A stretch of DNA of 64,000 bases from Desmodesmus armatus (Eukaryota; Chlorophyta; Chlorophyceae; Sphaeropleales; Scenedesmaceae). The notes under the pieces were generated by a model that had not been told where the DNA came from, made no database searches, and saw only the letters and a program-made list of their open reading frames with translations. Shown here piece by piece: positions 46,732-58,847 of the stretch. The stretch lies in assembly GCA_007449985.2 (NCBI GenBank), contig VIIQ02000593.1, positions 558,001 through 622,000 on the forward strand, written 5' to 3'. The position numbers and the translations under genes are program-made. How positions within the stretch are numbered: the first letter of the stretch is position 1; every line of letters begins with the position of its first letter.

Positions 46732-47447
46732 TCACTGCCAGGGTGCGTCAGCGGCATCGCCCAGATCGATCCACCGAGCACCTTGACCAACAGCTGTGCC
46801 ATTTACGGTGCCATTTACTGTGGCATTCCCTTTGACACCCACAACAGGAGCGGTCCTGCCCTTGACTGGAGCTGTAGCATTTCCAGGTGCCTTGGGGGCT
46901 ACGGGTGCGGGCTTGGCAGCAGCGGCTGGTGCGGGCTTGGGGAGCTGGGGGGCTCCCTGGAGCAGATGCCTCCTGTGGCAGCAGCAGGTGACGGAGAGCA
47001 GCAGCAGCACATTGCAGGCTTGGCAGGAGTGTTCGCAAGGTGTGTTTTTTCTTGTGCATTGCATAACAGCCTTGTGCATACATGAGACCCCACGTTTCAA
47101 AGCCCTCCGCGTGTCTCACAGGTCCTGCAGGACAGTTGCTAGGTCAAGGACGGAGTGGGCCAGGCTGGCGGAGCCCCCGCTTCCCCGCAAGTATAGGAAG
47201 CCAGGGAAGGGCCACGACATGTGGCTACGCCACACAGGTAACAAACTACATCAGTGCACTATGAAGCAGCTGCTGAGACAGCCGGCACGATCCTTTTTGC
47301 CCCAGGCACCAGTGGTGCCAGAGCAGCACTGCTGCTGATGGGGCAGATGCGGAAGGCGGACACCCGCGACCCCTGCCCTGCGCACCTGCCTGCGAGTGCA
47401 GAAAGCAGTCTGCGGCCAAAGGTGGGTTGCCTGGGGGCGATGGGCAT
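46732..47447 (-). CDS. Small Pro/Ala-rich, N-glycosylation-site-rich protein, copy A
   Basis: Two exons, 47447-47386 and 46972-46732, joined in phase 2 (AG|G), about 100 residues. Exon 1 encodes MPIAPRQPTFGRRLLSALAG. Exon 2 encodes a linker rich in P-K-P-A-P repeats, then NAT, NAT, NGT, NGT sequons and the C-terminus GARWIDLGDAADAPWQ. The composition recalls arabinogalactan-protein or hydroxyproline-rich wall proteins. Exon 2 is clearly paralogous to copy B, but exon 1 is unrelated and is not a good signal peptide, so this copy may be mis-started, regulated differently or non-functional. The stop overlaps a donor-like string (CAGTGAGTAC). No known domain. Confidence 0.5.
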
Positions 47448-47829
47448 CTTTGGGCCATCGGACCTACAGTCCAGTTCAAACAGAGCACACTGGTCAACCG
47501 TCACAGGTGCGTATGTTCATGTGTGCGTGTGTGGGATAGACTGGGCCACAGTGCGGATCAGCAGCTGACGTCGCTGCAGCTGCAAGCACCCTGCAGCCTG
47601 TGACTGGCGATCAACAGCTGCTGTGGACCACTGGCAACCGCAACAGGCAAGCCAGCCAGCTATGCCACACGGTCAGACCAGCCGGCCGTCCCTGGCACAA
47701 GTCAAAATTCACAACAAGGCCGCTTGTGTGCTTTGGAGGCTTATGTGCTGTGCAGTGTGCGAGTGAAGCCTGGCCTTGCACAAGCTGTGCGAGTCAGCAG
47801 AGGTGAGGCTGTGGTGTTGAAGGGGGTAC

Positions 47830-48574
47830 TCACTGCCAGCCTGCCTCATCTCCCAGATCGATCCACCGAGCACCTTGACCAGCTGTGCCATTCACTGTCG
47901 CATTCCCTGTGACATTTCCTTTGACACCCACAACAGGAGCGGTCCTGCCCTTGACTGGAGCTGTAGCATTCGCGGGTGCCTTGGGAGCTACGGGTGCGGG
48001 CTTGGGTGTTGCAGCTGGTGTTGCCTTTGCCGGGGTTGTGGCTGGTGCGGGCTTGGGGGGCTGGGGTGCTCCCTGGAGCAGATGCCTCCTGTGGCAGCAG
48101 CAGGTGACAAAGAGCAGCAGCAGCACACTGCAGGCTTAGCAGCATTGTACATAAGGTGCGCTCTTCTTGTGCATTGCACAAAGAACGTGTGCATACATGT
48201 GCTGCCATGTTTCAAAGAACTCGGCTTGCCTCTACAGCTCCTGCAGGGCAGTTGCAGGTCAAGGACGAGTGGGCCAGGCTGGCGCAGCCCCCGTCTCCGC
48301 GCAAGCTTAGGAAGCCAGGGAAGGGCCACGACATGTTGCTACGCCATACTGGTGACAGATTTTCTTAAATGCACTATGAAGCAGCTGCTGAGACAGCCTG
48401 CACGATCATGTTTGCCCCAGGCACCAGTAGTGCCAGAGCAGCACTGCTGCTGATGGGGCAGATGCAGCAGGCGGACACCCGCACCCCCTGCCCTGCGCAC
48501 CTGCCTGCGCTTGCTGCTGGTATCGTGGATGCCGCAGCCAGCGCGCACAGCAGCACAAGTAGAGCGACCTTCAT
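47830..48574 (-). CDS. Small secreted Pro/Ala-rich, N-glycosylation-site-rich protein, copy B
   Basis: Two exons, 48574-48501 and 48088-47830, phase 2, about 110 residues. Exon 1 is a clear signal peptide (MKVALLVLLCALAAASTIPA). Exon 2 encodes GAPQPPKPAPATTPAKATPA, further PKPAP units, closely spaced sequons (NAT, NVT, NAT, NGT) and the C-terminus GARWIDLGDEAGWQ. The protein should be secreted and heavily glycosylated (N-linked, and possibly O-linked on hydroxyproline), like small arabinogalactan-type wall proteins. It is a tandem paralogue of copy A, with about 1.1 kb between equivalent positions. The stop TGA sits inside CAGTGAGTAC, a good donor, so a further 3' exon cannot be excluded. Confidence 0.65.
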
Positions 48575-50124
48575 CCTGTCGACACCCAACCTTGTCTTGT
48601 TTGGGTCTGGCCTGATGCAGTGATGTAAAGACACTTTCAGCGATCACGAGTGCCTTCCGAATGGTCTGAGTGTCTTGCTGCCAACCTCACCGGCTCCCGT
48701 GCGGTCAAACAACCAGTGACTTCAGGGGCCTTCAAGGGCCCAGGGAAGGGCCACGGTGAAACGTCAGTCTGACGAGGCCTGCACAGGAAAGTTCAGAACA
48801 TCATCTCGAGCATAACGATGGTAACATCATGATTTCTCGTGCCTTGCAAAGGAAGTAACAGTGCACCGACTGCTGGGCTTCCACTGTACCGGATCAGGCA
48901 ATTGGTGGACCCTGGATGGCTCCGGGCATGCAAGCATAGCCTAAAGCTGTGAAAGAACGCTGGTGCCAGTGTTGGGCGTTCCGAGTTTTACAGCAGTGTT
49001 TTACACCCCAGTCAACATCTCAACTCATCAGAAACAGCTTCTGCTAAGGTGCTCACCTGTGGTGTCCTGCCGTGCTGAAAAGGGTATGTGACATGTATGT
49101 GTATAGTCTTGATGCTAGTTTGCTGCTGAAACGCCCTTGCCCGGCAAGTGTTTACCCGGGAATTTGCTTTCCAGGGAATACTGGCCAGTGACATTCACTG
49201 AGTGCTCGTTTGATTTGTGGTTTCCTCGACTTTCTGCAGACTGTGCAGGTTGTGAGGTTTCATGGAGTTGTGTTGATTCCCTGCAGCACAGCGCAGTTGA
49301 AGGGAGCAGGTGGGTCAGGCCCCTCAGTGAGACCTAGGGGGTGTGACACAAAGATGCTGCAGCAACTGGAGGAAGTGCCCAGCATGCTGCTGTGCTTAAC
49401 CGTTTGTATCTTGTGATGCTGAAAATTGGTCTCAGATACGCTACATAGCAATCCCCCCCCCCCCTGGCCTGTTGAAAGTCCAACGGCTGAAATCATGAAC
49501 CGTTACATTGACCTCACTGGCAACAGTAAAGCACAGAAGGCTTTGAAAGTGGTGCTTACTGCGAAACCTGGTCCTTGTGTGCGTGCATGAGGCCCCTGCA
49601 GGGGCAGGAACATGTTCCTTTCCACACACTTCAGCTGCAGTTGACCTGATAGGGACAGGCCTGCAACTCTGTCCTTGCAACCCCCATGTAGTGGCATGAG
49701 CAACCTAATCAATAATGATGCGATAGCTTTGCTACGATCTGAGCCCCTGGAGGTTATCTAGCAGGTGCACTAGTGCAGTACAGTACAGTACAGTGCAGTA
49801 CAAAGGTATCTGGACGCTTTGACGCAGCTCAAGCTCCACGATCTTATTTGTTTTGCAGATATTAGGACTTCATTCGCGCTCAGCGTGGTCTGCCCTTGGT
49901 CGTGACTTGACCCTTGGACTGGGCTCCGCGACGGCAGTTGCCGGCTGTCCAAAATCTTCGCTCTGGCTTAAAGCTCGTCGACTGCACTAGATCTTCAAGC
50001 TGACGTTCTTGAGCCTGTGTCATCCTTCTTCGGTTTCTGCTTTCCGCCACAGCAAACGTGCTGGGGCAGCAGCCCAGCAACCTTGTTGGGGACCACTAGG
50101 CTTCCAGCGGCCAGCGGCAGCAAG
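48575..50124. other. Intergenic region with promoter of ENT-like 2
   Basis: I see no gene here. It holds the upstream region of copy B, a run of about 14 C at 49452-49465, and a short GTACA microsatellite at 49776-49802. The last few hundred bases should be the promoter and 5' UTR of ENT-like 2. Confidence 0.4.
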
Positions 50125-53100
50125 ATGGAAGGCGATGCTGGACAGCCAAACGCCCCTGCTCATGCTGGTGGCCACCAAGATGATCGTCAAGATGAGGGGT
50201 TTGTGCCCCACCCTCCAGAAGCCCCTCCAGATGACAGCAAGCCGGTGAGGGACTGCAGCTAGAAGAGGACTGCAGACTTGCAACTGCGTCCGCCTCTCAT
50301 CCCTCCAGCAAGTGCATATTCTTGGCAGCAGATCCTTTGCAGGCCTAGCAGTGATGGTGACATAACAGCTGCCAAACCGGCAGGGGCAGCAGCAATTGCA
50401 TGTGGTTTACCATTTCATGTGCACGTGTGACTGCTGCTGCAGAAGCGCCGCCTGCGGGGATGTTTCTTCCTGTTGGGCATGGGTGAGTGGAGGGATGCAA
50501 ATGCTTGACAGGGCTGCTGGGTGGGGCGAAGGGCAGCATGCAAGGCAGCGGGGCCGGCATTCACACGATGCTGAGGTGGTGGGGGCATTGCCTATGCATA
50601 TGCTTTGCATTGTTTGCTCCTTGGGCATGGGTGACTTGCAGAAAGCCCACTGTGGCTCAATTAAGGTTGGCAGCCAAGTGGTGCAGCAACAGGTCACCCT
50701 CGCAAGTGAAACAGCACATGTCATCATGTGTGCGCGGCGTACAACATCATGGCATGACAGCTTTTTGCTCCCCTTCTTGCCTGGCCATCCATGCATTGCA
50801 GGCAACATCACCTGGTCGGCAGCTGTCCTGCAGACTGGAGACTACCTGAACGCACAATACACTGTGAGTCAACTACACGGCGCACTTGGCAATGTGTTGC
50901 CAAATCATGACATGTACATGCTTTACACACTGCAGCAGTGTAGATTGACCCGAGTACCTGTGCTATGGCATGGCGTGGCATAGCGCGGCTGCTGCACACT
51001 GTCCAGGCGTCTGAATAGTGCTGCTTTGTACACCTGCGCGGCTGGTTGTGTCATGAAAGATCAAGCCTTGATGAAGGCAACCTTGGAGTAACAGCAGTGG
51101 CTCCAAAGTGCCGGCCTCAGTTGCCACTGGCATGCATGCATGCCTGTTGTTTGAGCCCCAAAAGTGTGCAGCCAATGCCGCTGCTGTGGTGCATGTTGGA
51201 AAGCCAAGTGACAGGCCATGCGACTGATGCTGACGAAGCTTGTTCACGGTGTGCTCTCGTGCCTGCCCTGCAGAGCGTGTTGTCTGCTACCAAGGTCATC
51301 CAGAATTTCTACACCTTCAGCTTCCTTGCAGTCGCCGCCGTACTCTTCCTTGGAAACCCCAAGCTGATCCAGGACAACTTGCGGCCACGCATGCTGTACG
51401 GCTACTGCATCTTTGCGTGTGCACTGGTGGTGCCTGCTTTGGTGAGCCTGCTGGTTGGTCAAGGGGAACACGGTGATGTTTGCAGTGCTGGGGCGCCCAG
51501 CGCAGTGCTGTCAAATTGATTATAAGGTCGCCTGGCAGGTGTTGCACCTGTGACAGATCTGTCATCTAGATGACACCCAAACCTTCAACCGCTGACAATG
51601 TGGACACGTGTCACACGAAGCATGTCGGACATGCATGAGCGCATTGAGGAGGCATGAGCGCTAGCAGTAGCCAACGTCAAACTGTGTGGTTATGCTATCG
51701 CTAGTGTCTAGTAATGTCTGGTACTTGTGCGCGCAGGTCGACGGTGTCGTTAACTCGGCAGCAAGCTTCGGCCAGCAGTATGCTGTGATTGCATGGGCGG
51801 CTGCAGCTGCTGTTGCAGGCGGCACAGAGGCAGTGGTGTCGCAGGTGCTGAACGGTGAAGCTGCCGTGTGCAGGTGCAACTTTGTAAGTGACCGCAGCCG
51901 CTCGGAGCTGGGTGCCCGACTTCGGCCCATTGTCGCGCAACCTGTCAGGCTACAACTTGAATGCATGGGGGACTAGCCGCGCACTGGAGGCACTATGGCA
52001 ATGCATGCATTCACAGCTGCCGCTGGCAAGTATGCTTTACAGCGCACATGTGTGAGCATCTGTGTGCAGCATGCCTAAGCATTCCTGCCGCAATCTGCCG
52101 CCTTTCTTCACCAGCACCTCTCCCAGGCTGTCTTTTTGCCAAAATCATGGCATGCGTGACTCGCAACTGCTGCCGCATCAGCTTGTGACACAACCCACAC
52201 CCCATCCACACACCTCTGTCGCTTCCTCTGCCTGCTGATCCAAACTTCACTGGTGTTTCGCATGGTGCAGTACGCAAGCTACGGCAGGACCACGTGCTTT
52301 TGGTTGATGCTCGTCCTTCGTTGCATCAGCAAAGCCACCATCCCTGCTGCCAAAGGAGACCTGGGCACGCTGCGGCTCAGCGCCAGTGTACACTTTGCGT
52401 TCGGGGCTGGCGTGCTGTTGGCGTGTGTGCTGGTCATTGCTTTTGCCATACCAGCGCTGGCACAGCAGGTGGCAGATACAGTGAACCCAGATGTCCCCAC
52501 TGGTGAGAGCAACCTCAGTAGGCATGGACTTCTTGGCAGCTCTTGGCAGGACCTGGAAGTCTCCTGTGGTTCTGGCTGCACTACGCTGCGCTGCGCAGCC
52601 ATGCATGTCACACGCCATAAATCTGCGCTGTCCTTACTCTGTCAACAGTTGCGCATCAAGTTCCAGCTGATCTCTTTAGTAACCCTTTGCAGTGCAAACA
52701 CACTGTGTCAAACATGACGTTGCTGACAGCACTGATGTCGTGCTTTGTCTGCTGGTGCCATCTCTGTTCAGGATTGACCTTCCAGCAGACGCTTGCTGCA
52801 GCATACACAGCGATTGAAGGCGGGGCCAAAGGGGACCAAGCAGCGGCATCGTTGGCTGCTGCAGGCACACTGGCTCCTATGATGCCTGGGATGGAGTCTG
52901 TGTATGGGATACCCGGTGAGTCCTCAGAACTCACAGTGCTTGCTGTTTGGGCAGTTGGCTTTGTGACTGAGGGCGCTTCAGGGATGGACGTGTGTTATGT
53001 ATGACCAACTGTGTGTTTGCAACGGGCTTTCAATCCATCAGTCTGATACTGTTAGACTAGTCCTGTGCCGTTGGCTCGCAGGCTTTTGTGTTGCACACTG

Positions 53101-55982
53101 GTCCTTACCGGCAGTCGGCCAGGCTCCCCATGGTGCATCAGCGTGTATCAACCACCTGTTGCTGCTGTCCCCTGCGTGTCGCCTTGCAGTCTTTGAGGTG
53201 ACCCGGGGCCAGGGCAGCAAGCGGATGAGCGTCCACTTCTCTGTTGGCCAGCCTGCAGGGCCAGCCCGGTCTCTCTACCCAGGCATGAGCGCACAGCAAA
53301 GCCTATTCACAAAGCACAGCACCCCGGCCTTCAAGCAGCAGTCCATGGCCCGACGCTACTTAGAGGAGCACAACGGCACCTTCAGACACAGGCACAGCAC
53401 TGTGATCCGAACCCCCAGCCTCGCCCAGCATGAGGAAGACATTGAAACAGCAGCAACACAGCTAGGAGCGGTCCCAACAGTTAGCACAGTCAGGTGCTTG
53501 GGCAGGCGCCTGAACAGCAGCAAGCGCTTCAGCCAGGTCTTTGCACGGTCCGGCCGCCATGCCGGGCCACCTCCTGCACCCTCCATGCGAAAGGCACGGC
53601 TGCTCAGCATGCGCGACGCACAAGGCCATGGACAGTCTAACCTAGCCCCTGGGGGCACTGGCAGTCCCTTTGGTGCGGATGCAGGACAGCGCGCAGTAAG
53701 CTTTGGCAGGAGGGACAGCAGCCGCCGCCCTGACCCCAGTGCAGGCACAGATGCTGCCAAAACTGCAGACCATGACCAGCAGACTGGCAGTACAGCGCTC
53801 GGCGTCAAGGACACAGACGACCTGAAGGCAGAGCTTGAAGGGTGCAGCGAGAGTGCCGATGTAGTGGGGGAGCTGGGCGGTGCTGGCCTGCAGCACCCCC
53901 GGCGCGCACACCCGCTGGTGAGCAGCAGCATCAGGCACTTGAATACGCTCAAGGCGCTCTCCTTCAAGGATACTGATGTCGGGGGGAGCTTCAGGTGGGA
54001 TGATGACTTTGGCCCGTCCCCCTTCCACTCGCAGCAGCTGTCGGAGGTCGGCTCTGGGAGCTTTGATGAAGGTGCGTGGGGCTGCCCTGTCTTGCAATGG
54101 CCATTGCATCCATGGTACCTTGGTACCATGGATGTTGCTGCTTTGGCGCAGTTGCTGACATCAGAGGACATCTTCATGCGGGGCCTACATGGTACCTTTG
54201 CTTGTGCAAGCATGTGATGGGCAACAATACATGTGCATGCGCCTGCTGCACTGCAACATGGCACAATGCACCTTCCTGGAATGCGCGTTGCTTGCTTTGT
54301 GGTTCACACATCAAGAGGCAGGCTGTCAGAGTTTTTCAAAAGAGCTGCAGTGTGACAAAGGCAGCAGCGCAACTGTGTGCAGGCTTGTCCACCTATACAG
54401 ATGCTGCTGTCCTGATTGCACCGTGCTTTCAGCAGGTGCCGTTGAATTGGACCAGAGGGAGAGAATCGGCCTGTGGTGGACAGTGGTGAAGGCATCATTT
54501 GCCTACCAAGTCCTGGTCTGCGTTGGCCCTCTCCTGACGGGTCAGATGCTTCCCATTGCACACGCCAAGCAGGCCAACTCGGTGAGCCTTTGCCGCTGAT
54601 GTCATTTCATAACCACCTCAGCTGCAGACGCTTCCATGCAGATGGTTGTAATCATCATTGGTGGTGCGCTGTCTGGCAGTCACTGCCACATCCTGATGGT
54701 GTGTGTGCCTGAGGGTATGTCAGCAATAGTCAGGCACGGCCCTAGCATGCTCAGCAAAGACTGCTCGGCGAGCGCCAGCTAGGCGCGGGGACGAGCTTTT
54801 TTGTTGTCACCGCCATGGTGGCGGCCCTCGCCCCCTGGCTCTTGGTGGCTGCCCTTGCCCCCCTGCGCATGCACAATCCTCGGCACAGGTTGGAAGGGTC
54901 AAAGTAGCTGAACACAAGCCTGTTCAAGCCCCTGAACGTGTGTGCGCTGTTGTTGGTGTGAATTGTGCGCGCAGCAAAGCCTGGGGTCCTACTACGCGCA
55001 AGTGGTGGTGAGTAGTATGTGGCTGCTGCATGGGCACCTGGCATGGTGAACTGTTGGTGGCTGACTGTTGCACTTTGGCAGTATTCCTCTTGTCGACACC
55101 ACTGATGATGTTTGTCTTGTAGAAAAAATTAAACCTCTATGCCACCCCGCACCACCTGACTGTTTGGCGCTCTCAACTCATCCAAAAGTGTTGCTTCGTG
55201 TCTGCTGCTGCTGCAGTCCTTTGCGCAACTGCTTGGCAGCCTCCTGGGCTCACAGCTGATCCCAACCTTTGCACGCAGCGCACAGGAGATGGTGCCCAAG
55301 TACCCGAGGCGCACCCTGTACGGCCTTACTGCTGCCATGCTGCTGTTCATACCAGCCTTTGCACTCGCAATTCACATGGGTGGCCCCGCACAGCTGATTC
55401 CCCTCGTCTTCCTGCTGTTTTTGTATGGCGGGTGAGTGCCGCACTCGCCGGGTGCTGTACTGCACCGGTGCAGAGAAACAGCGTTCACTGCGTTCCTGGC
55501 TATCGGTTCTGGTCAGACTTTGTTGCGCAGTGGTGTGACGTGGCACATGCTTGATGCAATGTGACACAGCACTCAGAGGCGCTGTCAGCACAGGATTTGT
55601 CGCTGCACCATGCTGGAGTAGCCACATGCTTTGGACCTGAAGGTGCACTGCGCTTGCGGTTGATCAACACTTGTAAGGCTGCAAACTTTGCAACACTTCC
55701 ATTGCGGTCAACGCAGTGCAGCTGCAACAGTAAAGACAAAATCTTATGTGCTTGCGCTTCAAGCGCTGTCATGTTAGCGCTCCAACAATTGGGCCAGCTT
55801 GGTGACATTATGTGCTGTGGCTGTGCTGCAGGTACGTCAACTCCCTTGTGTTTGGCCTGACCAACCAGCACATGTTGTCAGAGGACAGCCGCATGGTGCA
55901 GCTCAGTATGGTCCTCACAACCAGCCTGGCATTCTTCCTGAGCAGCTGCATCTCCTGGATGTGGTCATTCATTAAACTGTGA
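50125..55982 (+). CDS. ENT-like (SLC29-type) multipass membrane transporter 2
   Basis: Exons: 50125-50244, 50443-50482, 50802-50863, 51274-51441, 51737-51883, 52271-52502, 52772-52915, 53190-54071, 54436-54581, 54975-55007, 55217-55431, 55832-55982; about 779 residues. The N-terminus is acidic/Pro-rich, then TM1 (FFLLGMGNITWSAAVLQTGD) and YLNAQYT. The 882-bp exon 53190-54071 encodes most of a long cytosolic loop rich in Ser, Arg and Gly between the two membrane halves. The C-terminal half ends GYVNSLVFGLTNQHML and a final TM, matching GYLNSVAKG in the paralogue at 32192-38404. An open block at 54642-54698 (MVVIIIGGALSG) has splice-like ends but no counterpart in the paralogue; I left it out. 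Substrate is presumed to be nucleoside or nucleobase, not shown. Confidence 0.75.
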
Positions 55983-55984
55983 AC

Positions 55985-56057
55985 ACAGTCAGAAGGGTCG
56001 GCAAAGAGCAGGCCTGGTGTGACAGTCAGAAGGGTCGGCAAAGAGCAGGCCTGGTGC
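55985..56057. repeat. 37-bp tandem duplication just after the ENT-like 2 stop
   Basis: Two copies of ACAGTCAGAAGGGTCGGCAA plus 17 bases are adjacent in the 3' UTR, starting 3 bases after the stop codon. Confidence 0.9.
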
Positions 56058-56307
56058 GGGCTGCTTGCACGGCAAGTTCAGCTTAGCGTTTAGCTGCTTC
56101 TGATGAGGAGAGAGAAGAAGACTGTGCAACATGCTTAAGTCGACTTTGGGACGGCGTGAAGTTTGCAAGCAGCTGCGTTGCAACTGGCTCAGACTCAGCT
56201 GCATCAACCCAGCACGAAGGGTGCTGCAGCAGCTGCATGGGTGCTGGGACTTGCACACACTGGTCACCGGTCGACTATGTGCAGCAGGACATGGGTTGTA
56301 TAGGCAC

Positions 56308-56342
56308 CCCTACTACTAGTAGGTTAAAAAAACCTAGTAGGT
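56308..56342. other. Short AT-looped hairpin
   Basis: CCTACTACTAGTAGGTT and AACCTAGTAGG flank an A-run, so the strand can fold into a hairpin with arms CTACTAGGTT/AACCTAGTAG (imperfect on the left). It lies downstream of ENT-like 2. It could be a small insertion footprint or an RNA 3'-end structure. Confidence 0.35.
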
Positions 56343-56801
56343 TCTGGCAGCAGCCTGATATCCCCCTGTGTGCATTCAGCACCACTTGATTTGTGATGCA
56401 TTGCAAGGTAATTGTTGAGGGTGCTTCATGATGCTTGCATGTGTCTGAGTATGCCAACAGGGTGCTGGGAGGGTTCCTGTGAGGTCATGTTGGCAGTGAG
56501 GGCACCAATGAAAGCTGACGCTATGCACCTGGCGGCCAGCCTGCACTGCAGCGCGGTCACCGCAGTGGCAGTGGCACCATTGGCATGACTGCCAGTGGGT
56601 GCAAACTTGTGGACAGGCACGCACCCAACGATTGATGCTGGGGCGCATGTAGGCATTGGCTTCTGCCAGTGCAGTGCATGGCATATTGGCATGGGTGGCC
56701 TCTCATTTGAGTGTGCTAGGGTGGGGCATCTAGCTTGTTGGTAGCCAGTTGAGTGGAGTGTACACCTTGGGGAAGCATTGGTGAAGTGGACACTACAGGG
56801 C

Positions 56802-56881
56802 AGGCTGGTGGCGCACGCCATGGCATGCAACGCCGCTAGTAAGGCTGGTGGCGCACGCCATGGCATGCAACGCCGCTAGTA
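56802..56881. repeat. 40-bp perfect tandem duplication
   Basis: Two identical adjacent copies of AGGCTGGTGGCGCACGCCAT plus 20 bases. Confidence 0.95.
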
Positions 56882-58847
56882 AGGAAGGATGGAGTAAGCA
56901 AGTGTGTTGCAAGGATGGAGTGAGTGAATGTGTTGCAAGATGTATTGGGTTGTGCAGGATGCATCAGGATGTCATCTGGCATGGCATGTACACCTGGGCA
57001 TGGAGAGACAGGCATGAGGCATCATGTTTGTGCGCGATGTCAGTTTTTCAGCCCCACAATCCGGGACCTTGCTGGTACTCTTATTCAGGGACGACATTCT
57101 GTCAACTCTTATCCAGCTTCCCACTGGCCTACTCTTATCCAGCTTCCCACTGGTCTCCCTTCTGACGATGCAGCTTTGACATTGGTCAAGGGCACCTGGG
57201 CCTACATGCGTGTACACTATGCAGGGTTGTTCACGTGACATGTGGCGTTGCAGCGTACCACATGGCAATGCCGCTTGTTTCATTCTTTCCGAAAGATGGC
57301 ATTCCGGGCTCAATCCAAAACTGTCATGTGCTTGCTGTGCAGTGACGGTCTGCATGACGGCACCTACCATCAGGTACTGCTGTTCACTATCTGCTGGCCC
57401 ATGGGCCCATTTGCTTGGCCAAGCCTTGCTGTGACAGTGTGTCTTGCTTTTGTTTGCTCAGCTGCGGAGGCAACCATGTTTGACGTGTGGTTTGTCAGAC
57501 TCTGGTACAATTGTGCTAGTACATTTTACCAACTCTAGTTCAGAGTTGCAGGACGAGAGTCGGACGGGCTGTTTTGAGGCGTCACAGGTGGTGGTATGCA
57601 TGCCACCTAGGTTGAACCTCCAGAGTAACAGTCACAGTAGTATGTAACATCAGTAACACAGAAAACTTTGTGTGAGGTACTTTATATTATTTCGATGTGC
57701 TTGCCAAGTCAAAGGTTGACATGGTCTGCAGGCAGTCTGCAGCTGCAACATGCCACTCCTCCTTAGACTTAGAGCAGCAAATTCCCTGTATATGCGCTTG
57801 ATGTTTGATGACACCAGGCAAGACTCAGGTGTTGCACCCAACGTGTTGACGAGAAACGTTTTGTTCAGCGAACAGCTCCCCTGCCTCATACAGTGCCAGC
57901 CAGTGTGAGGATCTGGGCGGTGGTTGCAGCAACGCCACTGCCAGTCGACACTGTCAACACCAGGCGCAGATTGCAGGTGCAGAGCTCTTGGCTTTGCAAT
58001 CACACAGGACAGGGCGCTATCAGGGACAGCAGGGCATGCTGTGCTGGCTGACATGGTCACTGTGTTCTACCACTGACAGTGCTGGAGCCCAGCCTGGGCC
58101 CCTGCAGGTAGGGGCGACTGTCTGTTGTCCGCTGTCCCAAAGTTGTTTGCTAGCTGAACGTACAGATGCTTCCCCGCCAAAATGCAATAACAGCTGCAAC
58201 ATGCTGGTCATGTGTTCGTTCAATGGGCCATTCGGGTCCTGGGGATCATGGGGGTCATTGTAGTCGCGCTGAATGGGGCCAATGGAGGGAGGGAGTGCCA
58301 AGGGAATTGGCTGCCAGCGCCTTTGGGGTGGAGTACCCCAAATTGGAAATGATTGTTGTGTTTGTCTTGCATCTTCATCCTTCATTTACAGCGAAATGAC
58401 TGTAGTGCTGCAGCTGCCTTGGATTCAAACGTGGATCGGTCACACATCGGGTCCTGCGTACGTTGCTCCCAGCCTTTCTTGGCTTTCTGTCTCTGCAGTA
58501 TCTGACAAAAGAAGGAGAATCCTACGTTGCTGCAAGCAGTCACTGCAGGTTCCTAGTTGCTGCTCCTGCTGATCAGTGCTCTTGTTGAACACGCATTTCC
58601 GTCTTCTAGAGGACTTGACGAAATTATGTTGCCTCAAAAGACCGTCGTCTCCCAGGTCTTTGTGGGGCAGTGTGGGGCAGTAGCAGTTGAGTTGCTGCTC
58701 AGCAGGTGACTTTCAGTGCCAGTGGGCCTCACGACAGTAGCAACGCAGTCTAAGGTCCGAAACTAGCAGCCGAAATAATCAGCGCAGAAGGCAGCAGGCG
58801 TCCACCCTCCTGGATGCTGGCAGGCCTGGGCAGCCCTGGACTGGGGG

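Larger units (their letters stand above)
56058..58847. other. Intergenic region
   Basis: No supported gene. It contains the 3' flank of ENT-like 2 (a TGTAA lies near 57643), an imperfect repeat of TCTTATCCAGCTTCCCACTGG at about 57092-57151, and the presumed promoter and 5' exon(s) of the Gln-rich gene. A possible first exon near 58626 (MLPQKTVVSQ, donor GTCTTT) is not convincing. Confidence 0.35.

Noticed and set aside
53356..54264. 302-codon minus-strand open frame
   Set aside because: It is antisense to the large central-loop exon of ENT-like 2, whose phase and paralogy support the plus strand.
54642..54698. Possible extra exon of ENT-like 2 (MVVIIIGGALSG)
   Set aside because: It has no counterpart in ENT-like 1, and the flanking exons join in phase without it.
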